This document shows, in pieces, positions 5,532 to 7,900 of a stretch of DNA of 7,900 nucleotides. The stretch spans positions 1-7,900 of the forward strand of contig JAEZSM010000118.1 of NCBI GenBank assembly GCA_023421875.1, read 5' to 3'. Under the pieces are notes generated by a model that had not been told where the DNA came from, ran no database searches, and saw nothing but the letters and a program-made list of their open reading frames with translations. Each line of letters starts with the position of its first letter. The first letter of the stretch is position 1. Origin of the DNA: Spirochaetota bacterium. Its GTDB lineage: Bacteria > Spirochaetota > Spirochaetia > Treponematales > Rectinemataceae. Position numbers and translations under genes: made by a program.

Positions 5532-6566
5532 ATGCACTACACACTTCCTTCGGGATATACATCACTGCTGGGCGTAAAGGAAACCGAACGGGCGATCAAG
5601 GAAATAAAGGATTTTTTCCAGCTTAGTCTCGCGACGGAACTCAACCTTACCCGGGTGACGGCCCCGCTTTTTGTTTTATCAGGTCTTGGAATAAACGATG
5701 ACCTGAACGGCACCGAACGTCCTGTTTCCTTTCCGGTCAAGGCCATGGAAGGAGCACAAGCCGAAATTGTCCATTCCCTTGCCAAGTGGAAGCGGTTGGC
5801 GCTGGCGGAATACGGGTTCAAGCGAGGCTTCGGCCTGTACACCGACATGAACGCCATAAGGGCCGACGAGGATTTGGATCCCATACACTCACTCTATGTC
5901 GACCAGTGGGATTGGGAGAGGGTAATTGTAAGCACCGACAGGAACCTGGATTTTTTGAAGACTGTGGTGAGCAAAATTTTCGCATCCTTCAAGCGTCTTG
6001 AATTCAGGATGCACGATTTGTACCCGGCTCTTCCCCTTGAACTACCCGAGGAAATAACCTTTGTCCATGCCGAGGATGCCCAAACCCGGTATCCAGCCTT
6101 GAGCCCGAAAGAGCGGGAAAACGCTTTGGCCGAGGAATACGGCGCCATTTTCCTTATCGGAATAGGCTGGGATTTGGCGGATGGCAAACCCCACGACGGA
6201 AGGGCCGCCGACTACGACGACTGGAGCACTCCGACCGGGGAGGGCCATAGGGGGCTCAACGGCGATATAATTGTGTGGAACAGCATTCTCAGGCAAGCCT
6301 TTGAGCTTTCTTCCATGGGAATTAGGGTGGACAAGGCCGCGATGGAGCTGCAGCTTGCGAAAAAAGGACAGGAAGCGCGAAAAGAGCTGTATTTCCATAA
6401 AAAACTGCTTCAAGGCAGCCTCCCGTTGTGCATTGGAGGCGGCATTGGTCAGTCTAGGCTCTGCATGTACATTTTACGCAAGGCGCATATCGGAGAGATC
6501 CAGGTAGGGCTCTGGCCCGAAGCAATGCGCGACGAGTGCAAAAAAGCCGGTATAAACCTGCTTTGA
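5532..6566 (+). CDS. asnA: Aspartate-ammonia ligase (asparagine synthetase A)
   Basis: A 344-residue cytosolic enzyme that makes asparagine from aspartate and ammonia using ATP (giving AMP and PPi); E. coli AsnA has 330 residues. It is a class II aminoacyl-tRNA-synthetase-like fold. Conserved blocks read straight through: VHSLAKWKR at 80-88, GLYTDMNAIRADED at 101-114, HSLYVDQWDWE at 119-129, DYDDWSTP at 227-234, GLNGDIIVWN at 241-250, FELSSMGIRVD at 257-267, and IGGGIGQSRL at 301-310. By eye alignment with E. coli, the aspartate- and ATP-binding residues Asp46, Arg100, Gln116, Glu248, Arg255 and Arg299 correspond to Asp56, Arg110, Gln125, Glu258, Arg265 and Arg309 here, so the enzyme should be active. 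The ATG at 5532 is preceded by GGAGG (5523-5527). A GTG in frame at 5451 would add 27 residues without AsnA similarity and would cover a TTGACA motif, so it is rejected. The gene stands alone, with no glutamine-dependent AsnB seen nearby. Confidence 0.97.
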   Translation: MHYTLPSGYTSLLGVKETERAIKEIKDFFQLSLATELNLTRVTAPLFVLSGLGINDDLNGTERPVSFPVKAMEGAQAEIVHSLAKWKRLALAEYGFKRGFGLYTDMNAIRADEDLDPIHSLYVDQWDWERVIVSTDRNLDFLKTVVSKIFASFKRLEFRMHDLYPALPLELPEEITFVHAEDAQTRYPALSPKERENALAEEYGAIFLIGIGWDLADGKPHDGRAADYDDWSTPTGEGHRGLNGDIIVWNSILRQAFELSSMGIRVDKAAMELQLAKKGQEARKELYFHKKLLQGSLPLCIGGGIGQSRLCMYILRKAHIGEIQVGLWPEAMRDECKKAGINLL

Positions 6567-7868
6567 CTAACCTACGATAGCGGCTATAGCAGTCGAGTAC
6601 GCAATGGCGATGAGAAGAAATATGCCCACCGGCAGCGCCACCCTTCGTATAGTGCTCGGAAGCTTTGCCTTGAAATGCTCCGCGCTGACTACCATGCAGA
6701 CGTGGAGGGGCGAAAGCATCATCCCCGCATAGCCGAAAGCCGCGGCCAGAGTGATTGTCGCCTCCTTGGGAAAAGCGCCGTCAGAGGGTATCATGCCGAA
6801 AACTATAGGAAAGGCCAATCCGACATAACCGTAGCCAACGCCGGTAACCAAACCCGCCGCCAGCGGAATGAGAGCGGTGGCCACTACGGGAGGAAATCCG
6901 CTCCGTTCCAGTTCCGCCGCTGCTTCCAGCGCCGCGCCGGCGGCGCCCAGAAGGGCGGAAAAAATCCGTATGCCGACAAGCACGAGTATGAGCCTGAAGG
7001 TTGAACTTTTAAGGCTTCCTTTAAAGACAGAAAAACCCGTCTTGCCCAAGCCCACATAGATGCAACCCGCGGCAAGACCCAGGAGTATGGTCGCATACCG
7101 GGCAATCAGTGCGTTGGCCGCTTTTGGTAGGCCGAGCACGGGTGAAAGCAAACCCCATAGGAGCGTGAAGACCCCATAGCTTCCCAGGGCTATGGCCAGC
7201 GGCGCGATGCCGGCGATGAAGGATTCTTTTTTTTCTCCTGGGCGGGTCTTTGTTTTTTTGGCCTCTCCATTCCAGGTTTTTTTAGGAAGAAGAAAGACAG
7301 TGCCAAGGAAGAAGAGTAGGGGAGCGGAATAGAACTGCAGGCTCAGAAGCGTAAAAGCGGGAATCTGGGCCAGGGCGAGGGTCATCACAAAGGCAGGATA
7401 CAGGGGCCAGATCAATTCCATTATGTGCCTGAAAAAATAATTAGCGGCGGACAAGGCATCGGGGCTCATGCGTCCTTCGGAGTTCATAGACTCTACCATG
7501 GGAGCCGAAAGCACGGCTCCCCCCGGTACGGGCAGGGTTCCGATGAGCATGGGCGCCAGGGCTATTGCAATGCGGCGGGAAGGAGCGACGGCGATGATGG
7601 AACGGGCTAGGCGATCCATGGCGCCCGCCTTCTTCATGGCCGAAGAAAAAACCATGATGAGGCTCATCAGGCAGACCAAAAGGATTGTATCCGCGCTGAA
7701 GACATCGGCGAAGATCACCTCCGCGATGGTTGCCAGGCTCAAGCCCCGCCACAGGGCAATGGCAAGGCCGCCGATAATGGCTGCGAGCCCTAGGTGGACT
7801 TTTCGCGACGTGAGAAAGACAACCAAGACAAAAACGATAAGAATCTGAAGAATGGCTGGAATTTGAAT
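6567..7868 (-). CDS. DUF401 family multi-pass membrane protein
   Basis: About 433 residues if started at the ATT at 7866-7868. The protein is almost entirely hydrophobic, with roughly ten to twelve membrane segments and one basic cytosolic-type loop (PKKTWNGEAKKTKTRPGEKK). Two halves are suggested. Hallmarks of DUF401 are LPVPGGAVLSAPMVE at about 112-126, NYFFRHIMELIWPLYP at about 143-158, and GYAGMMLSPLHVCMVVS at about 379-395. The last resembles the ion-transporter superfamily of DcuC/GntP-like carriers, so transport of an organic anion is an inference; no substrate is established. Start choice is difficult. A TTG at 7826 would begin inside the first membrane helix. The frame has no ATG, GTG or TTG from there to the window edge. 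GAGGGAG (complement of 7877-7883) lies eight bases before the ATT and would give the natural N-terminus (M)QIPAILQILIVF. Alternatively the gene starts beyond 7900. Its stop codon abuts that of asnA. Confidence 0.8.
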   Translation of the reverse strand: MQIPAILQILIVFVLVVFLTSRKVHLGLAAIIGGLAIALWRGLSLATIAEVIFADVFSADTILLVCLMSLIMVFSSAMKKAGAMDRLARSIIAVAPSRRIAIALAPMLIGTLPVPGGAVLSAPMVESMNSEGRMSPDALSAANYFFRHIMELIWPLYPAFVMTLALAQIPAFTLLSLQFYSAPLLFFLGTVFLLPKKTWNGEAKKTKTRPGEKKESFIAGIAPLAIALGSYGVFTLLWGLLSPVLGLPKAANALIARYATILLGLAAGCIYVGLGKTGFSVFKGSLKSSTFRLILVLVGIRIFSALLGAAGAALEAAAELERSGFPPVVATALIPLAAGLVTGVGYGYVGLAFPIVFGMIPSDGAFPKEATITLAAAFGYAGMMLSPLHVCMVVSAEHFKAKLPSTIRRVALPVGIFLLIAIAYSTAIAAIVG

Positions 7869-7876
7869 AGTTCTAT

Positions 7877-7883
7877 CTCCCTC
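7877..7883 (-). promoter_or_regulatory. Shine-Dalgarno-like site that may set an ATT start
   Basis: On the minus strand GAGGGAG is followed after eight bases by an in-frame ATT (complement of 7866-7868) and then by the first membrane helix of the DUF401 protein. The strong SD-like match at correct spacing is the main reason for placing the start at this rare codon. It may be coincidental if the true start is outside the window. Confidence 0.35.
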
Positions 7884-7900
7884 AGCTGACGAGAATCGTA

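Noticed and set aside
6042..6413. Minus-strand open frame inside asnA
   Set aside because: It covers the most conserved AsnA motifs on the opposite strand and has no family similarity of its own.
1..7900. CRISPR array, tRNA, insertion sequence, phage or defence system
   Set aside because: No regularly spaced repeats, cloverleaf-like segments, transposase or integrase motifs, terminal repeats or defence-gene families were seen. The six genes are ordinary chromosomal families with similar base composition.

Overview
The window is about 7.9 kb of mid-to-high-GC bacterial chromosome. It holds six protein genes, all of recognisable families, separated by short intergenic regions. No rRNA, tRNA, CRISPR array, insertion sequence or phage gene was seen. 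The mix of an AsnA-type asparagine synthetase, a DhaL(DAK2)-DegV fusion, a DUF401 membrane protein and a YfbK-like VWA lipoprotein, with strong AGGAGG-type ribosome binding sites, suggests an anaerobic diderm. A spirochaete of the Treponema/Spirochaeta kind is my best guess, with low confidence, because no taxonomic marker gene is present.

Layout from left to right. Bases 1-123 are non-coding and carry two near-identical 12-bp dyads spaced 20 bp apart, then a terminator-like hairpin. A von Willebrand factor A lipoprotein (minus) fills 124-1845. A regulatory-looking gap (1846-2077) has a 9-bp inverted repeat next to the lipoprotein's ribosome binding site and a strong hairpin terminator. A small exported protein of the pyridoxamine-phosphate-oxidase-like split-barrel fold (minus) occupies 2078-2572. 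It is divergent from a DUF1295 membrane protein of the steroid-reductase/ICMT-like class (plus, 2744-3511). The gap between them holds a 14-bp perfect palindrome inside a consensus-like promoter. A 589-residue fatty-acid-kinase-like DhaL-DegV fusion (minus, 3542-5311) follows. It is divergent from asnA (plus, 5532-6566). AsnA ends exactly where a DUF401 multi-pass membrane protein (minus, 6567 to about 7868) ends, with no base between the two stop codons.

The genes do not form one operon: orientation alternates and nearly every gene appears to be its own transcription unit. Functional links are weak. The DhaL-DegV protein points to activation of exogenous fatty acids, asnA to amino-acid biosynthesis, DUF401 to transport of an unknown substrate, DUF1295 to lipid or isoprenoid-like chemistry in the membrane, and the first two minus-strand genes to the cell envelope. 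I see no convincing new multi-gene system. The most useful leads are the tandem dyads at the left edge, the palindrome in the divergent promoter, the exported split-barrel protein, the single-chain kinase/carrier fusion with a His-to-Asn change in its DegV signature, and the apparent ATT start of the DUF401 gene.
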